From NCBI GenBank assembly GCA_032207245.1, contig CM063502.1, positions 111,769,699-111,833,698 on the forward strand: 64,000 nucleotides of DNA. The letters run 5' to 3'. The position numbers were made by a program, and so were the translations under genes. A model generated the notes under the pieces. That model ran no database searches and had not been told where the DNA came from. It saw nothing but the letters and a program-made list of their open reading frames with translations. This document shows, piece after piece, positions 16,487 to 29,739 of this stretch. The first letter of the stretch is position 1. Each line of letters opens with the position of its first letter. The DNA is from Pardosa pseudoannulata. Taxonomy: Eukaryota > Arthropoda > Arachnida > Araneae > Lycosidae.

Positions 16487-17030
16487 TTTGAAATTCTCAA
16501 CATCATAATTGCGTATCAACAAACTGTAACTACTCTTCCCAAAAACATGGGTCTAGACATTTTGACTGAAAAACAAAGTTTGGCATCTTCTTATAAAACT
16601 CTTTCTGTAAGTATTGACAACTTGCCAAATGGGGAACGAAGACACAGATTCGTGCAATTAACCAGCTCCAAAACGTGCTGCAAAGAATTAAAATGTTTCA
16701 CCTTTAATATCTACGTGAATGAGTCCTCTAACGATATTGTATTTACTTCCATGTTATAGTTTGGTTAATTGAAAAGCTTTCTTCTATTTCAGAATGTTCT
16801 AGACGTTGAAAACGGTGATGAAAATATGAGAATTTTTTTTTTCTTTCAGAAATCGAAACCACAAACTAAATATAGCATATGTAGAAAATTTGGTTAAAAT
16901 CGGCTAAGTGGTTTTCCCTACAGAGATTTCTTAACTTCTGCTGATTAATTTGAATCACCTGCTCCAGGCATAAGGGCTTATTGTGTAAACTGTTGAAAGA
17001 TTTTCCCTAGTATAATTCAGTTTATTGATT
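16487..17030. other. No gene recognised
   Basis: A 98-codon plus-strand frame (16463-16759) starts inside the right end of the neighbouring TTAA element. It contains NLPNGERRHRFVQLTSSKTC and several cysteines, and is less biased in composition than most frames here. I do not recognise it. Its ATG lies in the transposon terminus, so a real gene would have to start further in or be an exon. Confidence 0.35.
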
Positions 17031-17032
17031 TT

Positions 17033-17590
17033 ATCGTACATATAAGTTTGATAATCATAAACTAATTCCATATTTGGATTCTTCGTAAAACTTATTGTTA
17101 CTTTAATTAGAGAAAAAAAAATTAAACTCATGCACAGAAAAAGCAAGTTATGACTTTATAAAATAAATATCTAACGAAAAGCCTCTACATTTGATTTGTT
17201 TTAGGCAAGAACCGGAAGATTAATAACTAAATAATAATTAAAATTTTTCCAAGTGTTTTATTTCTTTTACAAGCACAGCAATAAAAGTTTTTGTCAATAT
17301 AAAATAATTTTTCAAGTCATATAGAACGAAAAAACAAACTATGCAAGCACATACCAAGAATTGGTTAAAAAGTTGAAAGCGAAATAAGATTTTGCATATA
17401 ATTTAGCAGAAAAATGTGGCTCATATTTTAATACTTCTCTATTAATGTATTTTTTAGTCGAATTTATATGTACGATAAACGAAATTATATGTACGATATT
17501 GCTAATATCGTACATATAAGTTCGAAAATCATACATTAATTTAATGTTTGGATTCTTCGTAAAACTTATTGCTACTTTAATTAGAGAAAT
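17033..17590. repeat. Duplicated 85-bp segment beside a 16-bp perfect hairpin
   Basis: The segment beginning ATCGTACATATAAGTT at 17033 and ending near 17115 recurs at about 17507-17590, 474 bp away, sharing GGATTCTTCGTAAAACTTAT and TACTTTAATTAGAGAAA. The second copy is joined to an inverted repeat of its own first bases: left arm TTATATGTACGATATT (17485-17500), loop GCT, right arm 17504-17519, perfect over 16 bp. Minus-strand frames at 16955-17146 and 17339-17536 share a YMYD motif only because they translate this repeat. Confidence 0.8.
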
Positions 17591-19161
17591 AATTTTTAAC
17601 TTTATAATTCTTTATTAATGTAATTTTTAGTTGATTTAGTAAATTCTTACTGTTAAGTTAAAATCTTTTTCATATTTAATAATTTCAACCACGTTAACTA
17701 TTTCAATGCTATTAGTTCCTTGAGAGTCGTTACCCCAAATAAAATAAAAATCTTGAAGACTTATGACTTCTTGAGGATATATTAAGGGAAAATAATATAG
17801 TAGGCTAAATTGTTGAATCCGTCCAATAATTAATTCCTTTTAAAAATACTCAATTATAAACTTAATTCTGTGTTATATTGTTGAACTTACAACAATAATT
17901 CGTAATGAGGATCATGAAATAATCTAAGAGAAACTCCTTAAGCAAAATTAAGTTAACCATTTAAAAAAAAAAAAAAAAAACTTATGAGTGCTTTGTTTTT
18001 ATCTTACTCTGATATAATCAAGCTTGAAAAACTAATCAACTCTTCTTTTCTCTAAGCATAGATTCAGTTTATTTTAATCTTACTCGTATAATTAAATATT
18101 TAAAATAAGCTCGTATATTTAAAAATATAATTAAAAATTAAGAACATGGATGAACTACAATGTACTGCTAATAAATTTAAGTTTAAACTATACAGTGAAG
18201 ATTTCATTATTAAATGATAATTAAATATTTAATATCCAAGAAATCGAAAACGGAAGATATTTTCTTACCTTTCCTCAGTACTGAAAAAAATTCTCTCATA
18301 TACTCTACTAGCTATTGTAAAGCCGAATTAAAGAATGAAATCAAAGCGACCAATTCTCGTGGGAAGGGGTTTCAGTTGAAAAGTAAGAAACGAAATGAAA
18401 TTTAATGAGTATGTTGAATAATTAAACCACGAAACGTACTTACAAGGAATCGGATATTTATTTCTTTGTGTAAACCCTTCCAGAAAATTAACCCTAATGA
18501 ATAACGCTTAATTAGCTCTGAATTTCAAGGCACGAGATACAAGACTGCATTTTTACTGTCACACAGAGAATTTTGCGTAATATACAAGAGTAACGAGCTA
18601 ATTAGGTTTTTTTTTTCGGGAACATTTTTGCTAAGCGTGAATTAATTTGGCCACTGAATACAAACGGGAAAAGGTCCGACCCAAAGTTAATTTTTTCTTG
18701 CATTTTTTTTCTTTTTTACTGCTCAGAAGCGATACTCTTCATTTTTAATTTAAGGAACATTAACATTATCAGCGTCTTCGCACACCGAATTTACAGGAAT
18801 AAGAAAGAAATTGAAGATTATGAGAAAGGCGGTTTCAGGAAAAGAAAATGTTATCACGTACCAATTGATAACAGCTGTTTTATAAGTTAATGGATCAAGA
18901 TGATTTATATCTTTGTCACTGCAAGACATGAAAACAGAAAAATTGTATGCTGATCCGAAGTAGACTATGTCAAGTGTCAGTCACGTATTTAGTGTGAAAA
19001 TTAAAAAAAGTTATTCCATAAGTGTGAGTTTTAATGAAAGTGGACGTAAACCAAGACAAAACTTGATGTGCTACAAATGTTAAAGATTCAGTATAGAATA
19101 AAAATTTCTACAAGCTATTTTTAGACATTATACAAGCCTTATAAAAAACTGGGAGTAGCCT
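17591..19161. other. AT-rich DNA, no gene recognised
   Basis: The frame 18214-18405 is Lys/Ser-rich and unrecognised. No transposon ends or repeats were noticed. Confidence 0.45.
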
Positions 19162-19170
19162 TCCCTTGAC

Positions 19171-19354
19171 CTCCGAACGATGGGCGATTGGTTAGGGTGC
19201 TGACCTTCGGAACCTGAGTTCGTGGGTTCGAATCCCACTGAGGCATGGATGTTCGAAGCCGTTAGGAATCGGCTTTAAGCTGTAGGTCCCGGTCTCATTA
19301 GCCCTCGTGTTGCAAAAAGTAGACCGTAGCACTCCAAACCAAACCAAAACCAAA
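19171..19354 (+). mobile_element. tRNA-derived SINE, family 1, with target duplication
   Basis: Starts with a tRNA-like head: an A-box-like block in the CGATTGGTTAGGGTGC region and a canonical B-box GGGTTCGAATCCC, which would drive RNA polymerase III transcription. The body follows with ATCGGCTTTAAGC, GGTCCCGGTCTCATTAGC and TGTTGCAAAAAGTAGACC. The tail is a CCAAA repeat, not poly(A). TCCCTTGAC flanks it on both sides (19162-19170 and 19355-19363), a nine-base target duplication. That shows retrotransposition and defines the ends. Confidence 0.92.
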
Positions 19355-19363
19355 TCCCTTGAC

Positions 19364-22300
19364 TTCATCGTTTGCTCAAAAGAAAAGTAGCTAATTCTTA
19401 TTGGTGAAATATTTGTTCTTACTTTTACAAAATATGTAAGTATTATCAGGTAAATAATACCCACGTTGTATCTACACTAACATGTCATTTTAAGAACTTA
19501 GTAGCATGAAAAACCTGGAGATAACCAGAAGAACTCCAAACGTGGGTAAGAGGCTACAGTTCTGCTATAAATTGCTGCTGCCTATTAAAACTTTCATTTT
19601 TTATAAGCATTTTACATATCAGCATCTACATGTTGATAAAGGAACAAATTAATTTTGCGATGCATTTTCAGGGTGAAGATAGTGTGGATGTCTTGTGTCA
19701 CAGCAAAAACTTTTAAAAGCTAACGTGTAATAAAGCATTCAATCAGTTGAAAATTTTTCCACTTATTCTTCATCTTCGAAATGAATATGTTGCTTTTTCC
19801 GCACAAAGTTGGCAAGTAATAAGATCTTAAGTCAAGGCATAATATAGTTTTCGTTGTTTTAGTCCCTAACTCACATCTCTCACGCGCACAGACTTACAGA
19901 ATCCCTCCCTGCTTTCATACACACAGACTTACACAGTCCCTAACTCCCTCCCCTACATATAGACTTACACTCTATCCCTCTCTCACACACAAAGAAAGAA
20001 CCTTATTTACACACCAACTCTCTCACTGTCACACAAACACAAATAAAGAGCCTTACACACTCTCATTCACACAAATTTTTTCACTCTTTTTCTCTCTAAA
20101 AGGTTAGTTTCGGACTCAGTGTAGTCCAAAACTTGAAGATCAATCAAAATTACTAGGTTGAATTATTTTACGATGTCAATACTTGCTATATACTCCTGAT
20201 ATAAGAAAGTGAAAATATAAAAAATAGTTGCTTAATTAACTCTTCTTTTTTCCAAGTATATTAGGTAAACGTATTAAGAAATATCATCGACAGACTAACC
20301 CAGAAATTTATACTGCATTAATTTTTAGTTTCAACTTTTCTAATAGCTCTATTTAAATAGTTTTCTAAATTTTTAACTTACGATATAAAACGGCTTAATT
20401 ATACCATGATATTATAACTTTATTTCTTAACTGTTAATTTTAGCTGTGTAAATTTTGTATAACCAAAATCATTTATTTCTTAGCAGAGATTTTAATCCCG
20501 TAGTGATAATTGCTTCTAATAAACTGGATGTTAACTCTAATATATTTCCATTTTGACTTAACAAACATAGAGACGATTAGTATGCTCTTCGTCATGTATC
20601 GTAAACGAACTGAAACTTAAATATAATTAAGTTCTCGATAAAGAAAGTGACAGCTTTGAGGAGGATTTTAATTTACATTCATTTGACTTATTTTCACCGC
20701 AAATTAGTCAAATCTAATTATGTTAGATACATTTTTCGTAAGATATTTGAATTATACCCTTGCTCCTTCTATTCAAATAGAAGAAACTTGTTCTGAAGGG
20801 GAACTGAATATTAGCTTTCCCCATTCGCATTTCAGAGAAATAAACATTTTTATTTTAAACTATAAGTTAGGTAAAAACATATCAGATTTAACCTACTAAA
20901 TGAAAGCTCGAGAAATTAGGGATCTTTTTTGAGAGCAAATGCATATATTTGACTGAGATAGTCCAACTTAATTAAAATAGTGTTTATTAAATCTTACAAG
21001 AGTTTATTTAAATGGGAAGCTATTAGATTAGTACAAGGTTTGTATGTGAAATTTTCTAATATGAAATAAATTTTTTCCTTCCCACATCCTAGGGTGAAAT
21101 TATAATCAAATTACCATTTTAAGTTGAGTTTAAAAATTCAGTATACATTTAACGTTAGAGAAGTTAAAAATAAAATTATTCTAAAATAAGTATGAAATGT
21201 TAGCTAGCTACTGAAACCTATTTAATGTAATGAGTTAATCATATCAGTTTATATCGTATAAGAGTTATTTTAATATTTAAAATTAAAATAATATACATTT
21301 TATAACTAATATGAACTAATATCTGTGTAATATTGATACTTAAAATTCAGAACTGTGATTTAAATTTTTAATATTTAGAGATTTTTTTTTTATTATACTT
21401 AGGGTTTTACTTTACTTAATACCTATTTTTGAAGGCAATATACATGTATTCTCATTAGTGGATTACTGATAATCTTTTAAGTCGATAGATGATGCTTTGC
21501 AATGAGACTAGAATTCTTAAATTTAGAACCAAAAACCAGAACTCTTTTACACTTATACATTTTACACTTATACATTTTACATGTATAAATTTTTTTGCTC
21601 AATGTATTTAAAAATAGCTTAATATTTATCTGTATCTGAAGTGATAAATATTTATAAGTTATTGAGGTTATAAAATTGTATAGTTTGATTTGTTATTTCA
21701 ACCAAACAAATTTCGAATTTGGACTCGTTAAATCAAAACAATTGGTGCATTATTACGATTAAAAGAATGATATACAATTTGTGTTGAGAGACCTAGATTA
21801 CAGATGGTTAGGTAATTTGAAGCACTACGGTTATTTTATTTTTACTGCCTAGTGAAATGTATTAAAGGAATTTCAACCTGAGATTAAATACATGCTTTTA
21901 ACTATTGGGAGAATTTTGAAAATACCCAACGTACAAAAGCAAAGCAGTGCTATAGAGCTCTTATTAATTTAAAAAGAGATGAGACAAACAGCACAAAAGG
22001 CGTTTATCACCCTTTAATTAATTTTTTTAATATATTTCTATTCTATTAATTTATATGTAAAATATAACATAAAATTTAGTTTTCAGATTACTCATATAGA
22101 AAAAAAGTAATAAAAAAAGTAATGTGTTTAGTTTATTCGACATTATATCGGAGGAACTCGAAATAGGTACGTGAGACTTCCAACTTTTTAGCACTATACA
22201 TTTTTATCATATTATATTGCAGGCATTTAAAATTTTATTGACTTATTTTATATCTCTACATGGCATAGAGCAACAGACCAATGACATTAGGAGGAGGGCT

Positions 22301-22899
22301 ACGTATCTTTCAAGATACTTGAAAGAAGCTCAGATTTTTCTTCACTTTTTTTTAAACTTTCTGAAAGTATATTAACTAGAAAACAAGTTCATTCAAATTT
22401 CTTTTTTCACTCTCTCTAGAGAATATTTTGCCATCAAGCAAAAAGTTTCGTTCATCGATAAAAATAAAGCGATTAACTCAGAAGGACATGATTGAACAGT
22501 CCACTGACCAGTGGCACCTGAATCTAGCATATTCTTCTTAAAAGTTTCCTTAGAAGGTATTGATGTGGATCACGTCCTCAGCCACCTCCCATCTACTAGT
22601 CTCATATTCTATTTATATAAGTATAACCTTTTCATAGTTATAATCTTTAAGAAGAATCTCGGAAGTGATGGTAGACACAGTTTAGTTTGAAGTGCAGTGT
22701 GATGCCCTTGGTGAATTGATGCAATTGGTTAATTGTTGTGAGCCATAATAATTATAGATAGCTAAAAGTGAACCCTTGAATGTTTCTTTATCATTTGACA
22801 TCACGGAATCACAACTCAGACGTACCTCATCTCTTTGAAGGCAAAACATTTGACTGCTTTTTATTCCTCAGCTACGAGTTGTACTTGACTACATATTTC

Positions 22900-22902
<3 letters not shown>
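19364..22902. other. AT-rich DNA, no gene recognised
   Basis: Apart from the pyrimidine/CA-rich patch at 19870-20095 and a 17-bp tandem near 21550, nothing supportable is seen. A slightly GC-richer part at 22400-22720 has no open frame longer than about 60 codons. Confidence 0.45.
19870..20095. repeat. Strand-asymmetric CA/CT-rich low-complexity tract
   Basis: The plus strand is mostly C, A and T with very little G. It has imperfect recurrences of ACAGACTTACA, CTCACAC and CCCTAACTCCCT. It looks like a decayed mixture of (CA)n and (CT)n simple repeats. Confidence 0.7.
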
Positions 22903-24062
<1,160 letters not shown>

Positions 24063-24940
24063 GTTATTAAGGGAAAGAAATTTGCTTAGTCAAGTAAGCA
24101 TCAATAATTAAGCAGGTAATAATTGCAAATCTAATCATCTACCCTCTGTGAAGACATAAATTATGTCACATACGACATCTGGTCAAATGAACACAAACCC
24201 CTCACTGGAGCTAACGTAAGGAAATGTACAAATTTTATTTTATAGTAAATATGCGCACGTTCACAATTTTAATTCGATTTTATTCAGAATAAAATACCCT
24301 AATCGGTGATATGAAATTATAAAAATCTATTTCTTTGACCAGCTCAAAAGGTTTACAGTCCGATTAAACTAGTCAACATTTTTACAGTCTATATCATTTA
24401 TCGACGCATTGCGCTGCTTGCTTCATTGTTAGGAAAAAGAAAAATTCCTTAGTCCGGTAGACATCAATTAAGCAGGCAACTATTGCAAACCCAATGATCC
24501 AACCCCTGCACTGTTGTAAATAATATAAAATACTTCACCTTGTCAAATGCATGAAAACACCTTACCGGAGCTAACACAAGAAAAATTACTGATTTTATAG
24601 TTCAGTAAATACCCACAATCTTAAGATTTTGATTATATTTTTAGAATAAAATACTCTATTCAGCGATTTAAAATTCTAAAAATCGATTTTCTTTCATCAG
24701 CTTAAAGGTGTATAGTCCCTTTTAACTAGTCAAGATTGTTAAAGCTATTTCATTTATCGACGCAATGCGCTACTAGCTCCATTGTTAAGGGAAAGAAAAA
24801 TACTTAGTCCGGTAAACATCAATTAAGCAGGCAACGATTGCAAATCCAATGATCCACCCCCTGAGCGGCCATAAATAATATCAAATACGTCACCTCGTCA
24901 AATGAATCCAAACCCCCCACCGGAGCTAATGCAAGAAAAT
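24063..24940. repeat. Tandem array, about 360-bp unit, 2.4 copies
   Basis: Units begin near 24063, 24428 and 24784 with a GTTAAGGGAAAGAAA-like block, then a CTTAGTCCGGTARACATCAA block, TTAAGCAGGCAA, a CGTCACCTNGTCAAATG-like block and CCGGAGCTAA. The first two close with a TTTATCGACGCAWTGCGCT-like block. The third copy is truncated near 24940. Copies 2 and 3 are closer to each other than to copy 1. The length and head-to-tail order are typical of a short satellite-like array. Confidence 0.88.
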
Positions 24941-26654
24941 TAAGGCCCAGCCGGTAACCTAGGCACCCAGTGGCGAAGCACACGCACTCGTCTAAAGGAA
25001 GCGAGAGAAGAAAGAAATGGAAGATAAGTTACTTTCTTTACATCTGGGGGAGCTCAAAAGAAATCAGCAGAGAAAAGAAAATAAAAGGAACCGTCGATGT
25101 GTTAAAAAAATCTTATTAACTGTCGGCGTTGGGGATAAAATGACTCTAACACTAGAGGCCATTTTGTGATTTGATTTTTTACTTAGGAAATAATTTCAAA
25201 AGGAAGTTCTTACGAAGCATAATAACAAGGTCTTTTAAATGTTAGACACAGGAGCGCCATTAAATAGACGGGGAAGTTTCCGACAAGTGAAATTGCAGAA
25301 ATTTAAGCTATTGTTTATCTAGCAGAACTCTTTTATGTACTTAACATAAATATATTTTATAAAACTAATTAAAAATGCCTTTTTATTATTAAAATGTGTG
25401 TATTTTCAAGCAGTTTTATAGAAAAACTCACAACTGTCTTACCTTCAAATTTTCCAGGTTTCTTATGTATACTTTATTAAACAAGACGAATGTAATATAA
25501 TTATTCTGACAGCTATATAAATCTTTTAAAAATGTATTTTAAAAATTTATACAGTTTATACCAGAAAATGCATACTTTTTAAATTTTTATTTCATTTTAA
25601 AAATATTTCGTGACATTTATAAAAAATCTCCAGACGATACGCAACTACTAATGATATAGAAAAGTTTTATATATCCGACTGAAAAGATACTCAAAAATTG
25701 TGTATCAAAAGACGGGTAAAATGTTATTTCAAGAAATCGAAATATTATCTTTTTTTTCCAAAGGTTTCCCAATTTTAAAATATTCCTGGAATATAATCTT
25801 GAAATAATACATCTAGCGTTCTTACTTCTTTTTTATTAAATTTTTTTTATATGTTTGCATGGATTTTGCTTGCGCCATATTACTTTGACATCAGGTTCAC
25901 GAACTTTATTTTTTTTATCAATTTGACGAAGTTAAAACATGTATATTTGAACCAGGATTAAAATTTATAAATAATTCATTCATACTTCATAAAGCCTATT
26001 TATTCAGCTGAACATGCCATCACTGATGTAGATCATTAGCATTCGTAAATTTTCAATGTGTCAATGCCTAAAAATTATTTTACAATTTTATTCTTTTGAA
26101 GAAGCAGTAGTAAACCTCTTAAATTATTTGCACACTTATCTCTTAATCTATTATTACCTATTTCAATAATCTTTGTGTTTGTTATAAACACAGAAAAAAG
26201 TTTTAAACAATAAGAAATCAAAACGCATATATCTTTCTTTAAATAACTATGGTAAACACTGTTTAAAAGTCTAATGAAAACATCTTTAATCGTCCAGAAA
26301 CAAACTTTTATAAATTATATATTTTTACATTCAATGACCAACCTTAACAGGTCCCAACCGTTGACTGGTCAGGGGACGTAATATTTATTGCCATGGCCCT
26401 CTCGTAAAGAAATTCTGTTCCCAAAATGAGACTGAGAATTTAAACAAATGGGATTCAAAAGTAATATATAATAAATTTGATAGCAAGTAGCTTTATAATT
26501 AATTTATAACCTTTACTTCATGTCAATATCAACACACACATCTGATAGGTAATACAGATTGAACGAGGAAAATAAACGTTGTAGCTTTTCTCTTCCTGCG
26601 TTAGCGCGTGACCGGAGGTTAGGAAGTCAACCTACACTACTCTCTGACGGAGGA
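24941..26654. other. No gene recognised
   Basis: 24941-25300 is less AT-rich and purine-biased (GAAG/AGAA runs) but has no convincing frame. The remainder is AT-rich without recognised features. Confidence 0.45.
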
Positions 26655-26855
26655 CATGCTATTCAGCGACAATACCACTTCAAGTCTTGCCATGAACATG
26701 CTGTTGAGCGACAATACCACTACAACCCTTGCCATGGAATCGACGGCAAATTACTAATTATATTTTATTCTCAACATTTGAAATTCGCATTTTTTTCAGT
26801 TTTCCATATCCCTGTCCCCGTGAAAGGATATGTTGTTGCTTTGAATAAATCTTGA
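26559..26855 (+). CDS. Hypothetical 98-codon frame with a 14-residue repeat
   Basis: I do not recognise this frame. It begins MNEENKRCSFSLPALARDRR. It contains two consecutive 14-residue units, HAIQRQYHFKSCHE and HAVERQYHYNPCHG (DNA 26655-26738, exact 42-bp period). The tail is hydrophobic. The repeat keeps frame and changes residues conservatively, as a translated repeat might, but an old DNA duplication of 42 bp would also keep frame. No splice context, signal peptide or family match is evident. It may be part of a dispersed repeat. Confidence 0.2.
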   Translation: MNEENKRCSFSLPALARDRRLGSQPTLLSDGGHAIQRQYHFKSCHEHAVERQYHYNPCHGIDGKLLIIFYSQHLKFAFFSVFHIPVPVKGYVVALNKS

Positions 26856-26972
26856 GACGTGATCTTGAGAAAATAGGAAATTCTATTCATTTTTATCAAC
26901 AACCCAAAGACAAATAGCAAAATCTTAAATAGTCATTGAAATATCTAAAAATGTTTTTCAGTATATAGTAAA

Positions 26973-27154
26973 GCCGAACGATGGCCGAATGGTTAGGGTG
27001 CTGGCCTTCGGAACCGGAGTTCGTGGGTTCGAATCCCACTGTGGCATGGATGTTCGTAGCCGCTCGGAATCGGCTTTAAGCAGTAGGTCCCGGTCTCATT
27101 AGCCCTCGTGTTGCAAAAAGTAGACCGTAGCACTCCAAAAAACCAAACCAAACC
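26973..27154 (+). mobile_element. tRNA-derived SINE, family 1, best-preserved copy
   Basis: The head carries TGGCCGAATGGTTAGGGTGC, a Leu/Ser-type A-box, then GGCCTTCGGAACCGGAG and the B-box GTGGGTTCGAATCCCAC, whose T-stem pairs perfectly. The body has CGGAATCGGCTTTAAGC, a GGTCCCGGTCTCATTAGCCC block and AGTAGACCGTAGCACTCC. The tail is a CCAAA/CCAAAC repeat. AGTAAA flanks both ends (26967-26972 and 27155-27160) as a short possible target duplication. The minus-strand frame 26993-27187 is antisense to this SINE and is not a gene. Confidence 0.92.
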
Positions 27155-27424
27155 AGTAAATAACAAAATATCTTTCGGATGATTCAAAGTATTCTTTTAT
27201 ATTAAATATTCAATATATACATAAGAATGTTATCAATAATTTAGCCTTATAAATTTAAATAAAGAACCATCTTCTGCATTTCGCATTAAAAACCACTTTT
27301 AACCAGCAAAATGGTTTATACCATGAAAATATTCCTAATGAATAATGGTGATCTTTGCCCTCAATATGAGATTATATAGGTTCCATATTTTCGAATAAAT
27401 AAAAACTCAATTTTAAAATATCTA

Positions 27425-27427
<3 letters not shown>

Positions 27428-27505
<78 letters not shown>

Positions 27506-27514
27506 TATATATAT
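27428..27514. repeat. (TA)n microsatellite
   Basis: About 87 bp of TA units with one AAA interruption near the right end. Confidence 0.96.
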
Positions 27515-28479
27515 TCCACAATGATGAACTGTTTCGTACATATTTTATTTCAGTGCAAACAATACTTCCTGAATTACGGCTAATGTCATACTACAGAAAA
27601 TTAAATAGGTAAATAATATAGATTCTAAAAAAATTATTTGCTGATTTATTTATAAAAAAATATTATTTGTTCAAACCAAATGACTTATTTTATTTTTGTA
27701 ATGTTTTATATTATTTTAAATCCTATTTTCACATATTTCTAAACATACATTGTCTTAAGCAAAATGACGTTGAAACGAGGGGAAATATTTTTATACTAAC
27801 TGTCATTTTTCAGATACAATGATTTGTTAAAAAACACTAAATCATACAGACAAACAGGGTATCGAGATTTCTTTATTTACTTATATTGTTTTTATTCCTT
27901 TCAATTTCTCAGATTGATTTTTTACGCGATTATTTAAGCGAAACTTTATTTTAACTTATTCCTTTGTTGTAGAGAATCTCATTTAAGCTGGACAAATAAC
28001 AGGACAATCAAAGACTTCAAATGATTATACTTAATTATAAACATTTACAAAAACAGTTTATAGAATTCTTGAGGGAAAAAACTACATTGCGTGCTGTCAC
28101 AAAGGAATTCATTAGAAATACGGTATGAAACATTTTCTTTGCTTATCCTTTGAAGCACACAAATAATTTCAAAACTGAAAAGAAAGACTTTGTGAACACA
28201 CAAAAAGTGTAACATCTAAGAAATGGCAAAAAGCAAAATGCAAATATAATTACGAGATAAAAAGGAAAAAAAATATCTTCCCATCAACAGTCACGGTTTA
28301 ATTAATTTGACATAAGTTAAACATTTTGTTGGGTGAAAAAGTCGATGAACTAATAATTCCAAAACCAATACACGGAAGCCAAGATTCTTTAATTAAAGAT
28401 TTGAAGCTTTTAAGCAAAAAAAAAAAATCAACTAAATTAACAAATTTCAAAAGTTCTTTTTGCTATAAGGTAACTTCCA
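27515..28479. other. AT-rich DNA, no feature recognised
   Basis: No frame, repeat or transposon end noticed. Confidence 0.45.
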
Positions 28480-28800
28480 TCTATGAATAAACGGGACTGT
28501 CCTGATTCCCACGCGTGGCGAAATCAATCATTTTACTCGGCGAAAATCGATTTTACATTCCACAAAATATCTTGTCGCTCTAAGTTACGAATTTCGCTCG
28601 CAGACTTTTCCTTTAGTTAGGGAGGAAGTGACGTCTCGGCAAAACAAAGGTAACGAGAGCATGAAACGGATATGACGTCACCGGGAACAACCTAACGAGG
28701 TAAGCAGAATCCCCTAGCCTGACAACTTGTCGCAATTTTGAGCCAGTCACGTACAGAATTCATTCTTTAGAGCCATCTCGTTAGCTTCCTTCCGCCGCAC
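28480..28800. promoter_or_regulatory. GC-richer patch with CRE-like sites, possible regulatory element
   Basis: This roughly 320-bp patch stands out from its AT-rich surroundings. It holds a full CRE palindrome TGACGTCA (28673-28680) and a one-base variant TGACGTCT (28629-28636) 44 bp upstream. It also holds the palindrome CCACGCGTGG (28509-28518). No open frame, SINE head or inverted termini explain it. CREB/ATF-type factors bind TGACGTCA in animals, so an enhancer or promoter is possible. No adjacent gene is visible in support. Confidence 0.3.
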
Positions 28801-29294
28801 AGTGGATTTTCATTTCATTTGAAAGCATTGTAATACTTTTTTTCCTCATAGTTTAATAAATGTCTCTAACAGATAAAAAGAGAATTACATTTTAAGATTA
28901 AACCGATTCAAATCATCAGATATTTGTTTTACAATAATGCAGCATAAAACTGTAAATTATTCTGCTTTAAAAATATTTAAAGTGTTTATAAATAATATAC
29001 ATATATTAATTCATCTGTGCCTATAAACTGAATTTATTTAGTGGATTTGCATATTTGAAATGTACATTTTAAAGAGGTATAATTTATAAATATTTACAGT
29101 ACGGAATATTTATTAATACTCAGGACTGTAAAATTTTAAAACTGTGCTTGAAAATCTAATGATTTATTCTACTTAAACTAGCATGTAGCCTGTAATGTGA
29201 CGGGATCAGTAAATTTTTCAATTATCCAGAAATGTAAAGTAGTCTACAAGGCAGGTAAAAATAAATGGTCTTTTTTTGGCTAAGAATTATCTTC

Positions 29295-29739
29295 CAACAA
29301 AAAATAATCGATGATTACATTTAAAATTATCACATAAGTACCTAATCTATTATTTAAGCCAAATATAAAAGAAAATTATTTACGTAATATCTATGTTCAG
29401 TGATAAAACGGATGAATATAACTCAGATGATATTTAAATAATTTAAAATAAGAAATGATTAAATGAGATGGTTTGACGTCATAAGCCTAGAAAAAATGTT
29501 ATTTTTACCTATTTATGTGATAAATTGATAAATTTAATCGCCTGCTCTTAATTAGGGAAAATAGGGTTTTAAATAGTGGCATTAAACGATCGAAAAGGGG
29601 GGAAGGGGTGGATTTCGAACGTTGCTAACCCTAACCCATCAAGAATTCAATATGGATGCCTCTGTATATTCCAGGTACATCCGCTTCATAAATTCGAGGA
29701 CAGACGGACAGATAACTTAGGCTATCATTATATAGGGGA
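29295..29739 (-). mobile_element. Dispersed 445-bp repeat, possibly Helitron-like (copy A)
   Basis: The reverse complement of this interval matches 40679-41123 along its whole length. From its 5' end on the minus strand it reads TCCCCTATATAATGATAGCC, then TATCTGTCCG and GTCCTC, TATGAAGCGGATG, and CGATTATTTTTTGTTG at the far end. It lacks terminal inverted repeats and a clear target duplication, and A precedes the TC start in both copies. A TC start in an A^T site with TATATA then TCTGTC-type sequence recalls Helitron 5' ends. The CTRR 3' end and hairpin were not found, so the class is uncertain. Confidence 0.75.

Noticed and set aside
19171..19240. Functional tRNA gene
   Set aside because: The B-box is good but acceptor and D arms do not close, and the sequence continues into a repeated body and CCAAA tail with target duplications. 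It is a SINE head.
19192..19464. Minus-strand 90-codon frame ending in a GFEHPCLSGIRTHELRF-like sequence
   Set aside because: It is antisense to the SINE. A near-identical peptide arises from the SINE copy at 27 kb, and such peptides are common artefacts of tRNA-SINEs.
24063..24940. CRISPR-like or regulatory repeat array
   Set aside because: Units are 360 bp, head to tail and without unique spacers. It is an ordinary tandem repeat in a eukaryote.
26993..27187. Minus-strand 64-codon frame similar to the one at 19 kb
   Set aside because: Antisense translation of the SINE, not a paralogous gene pair.
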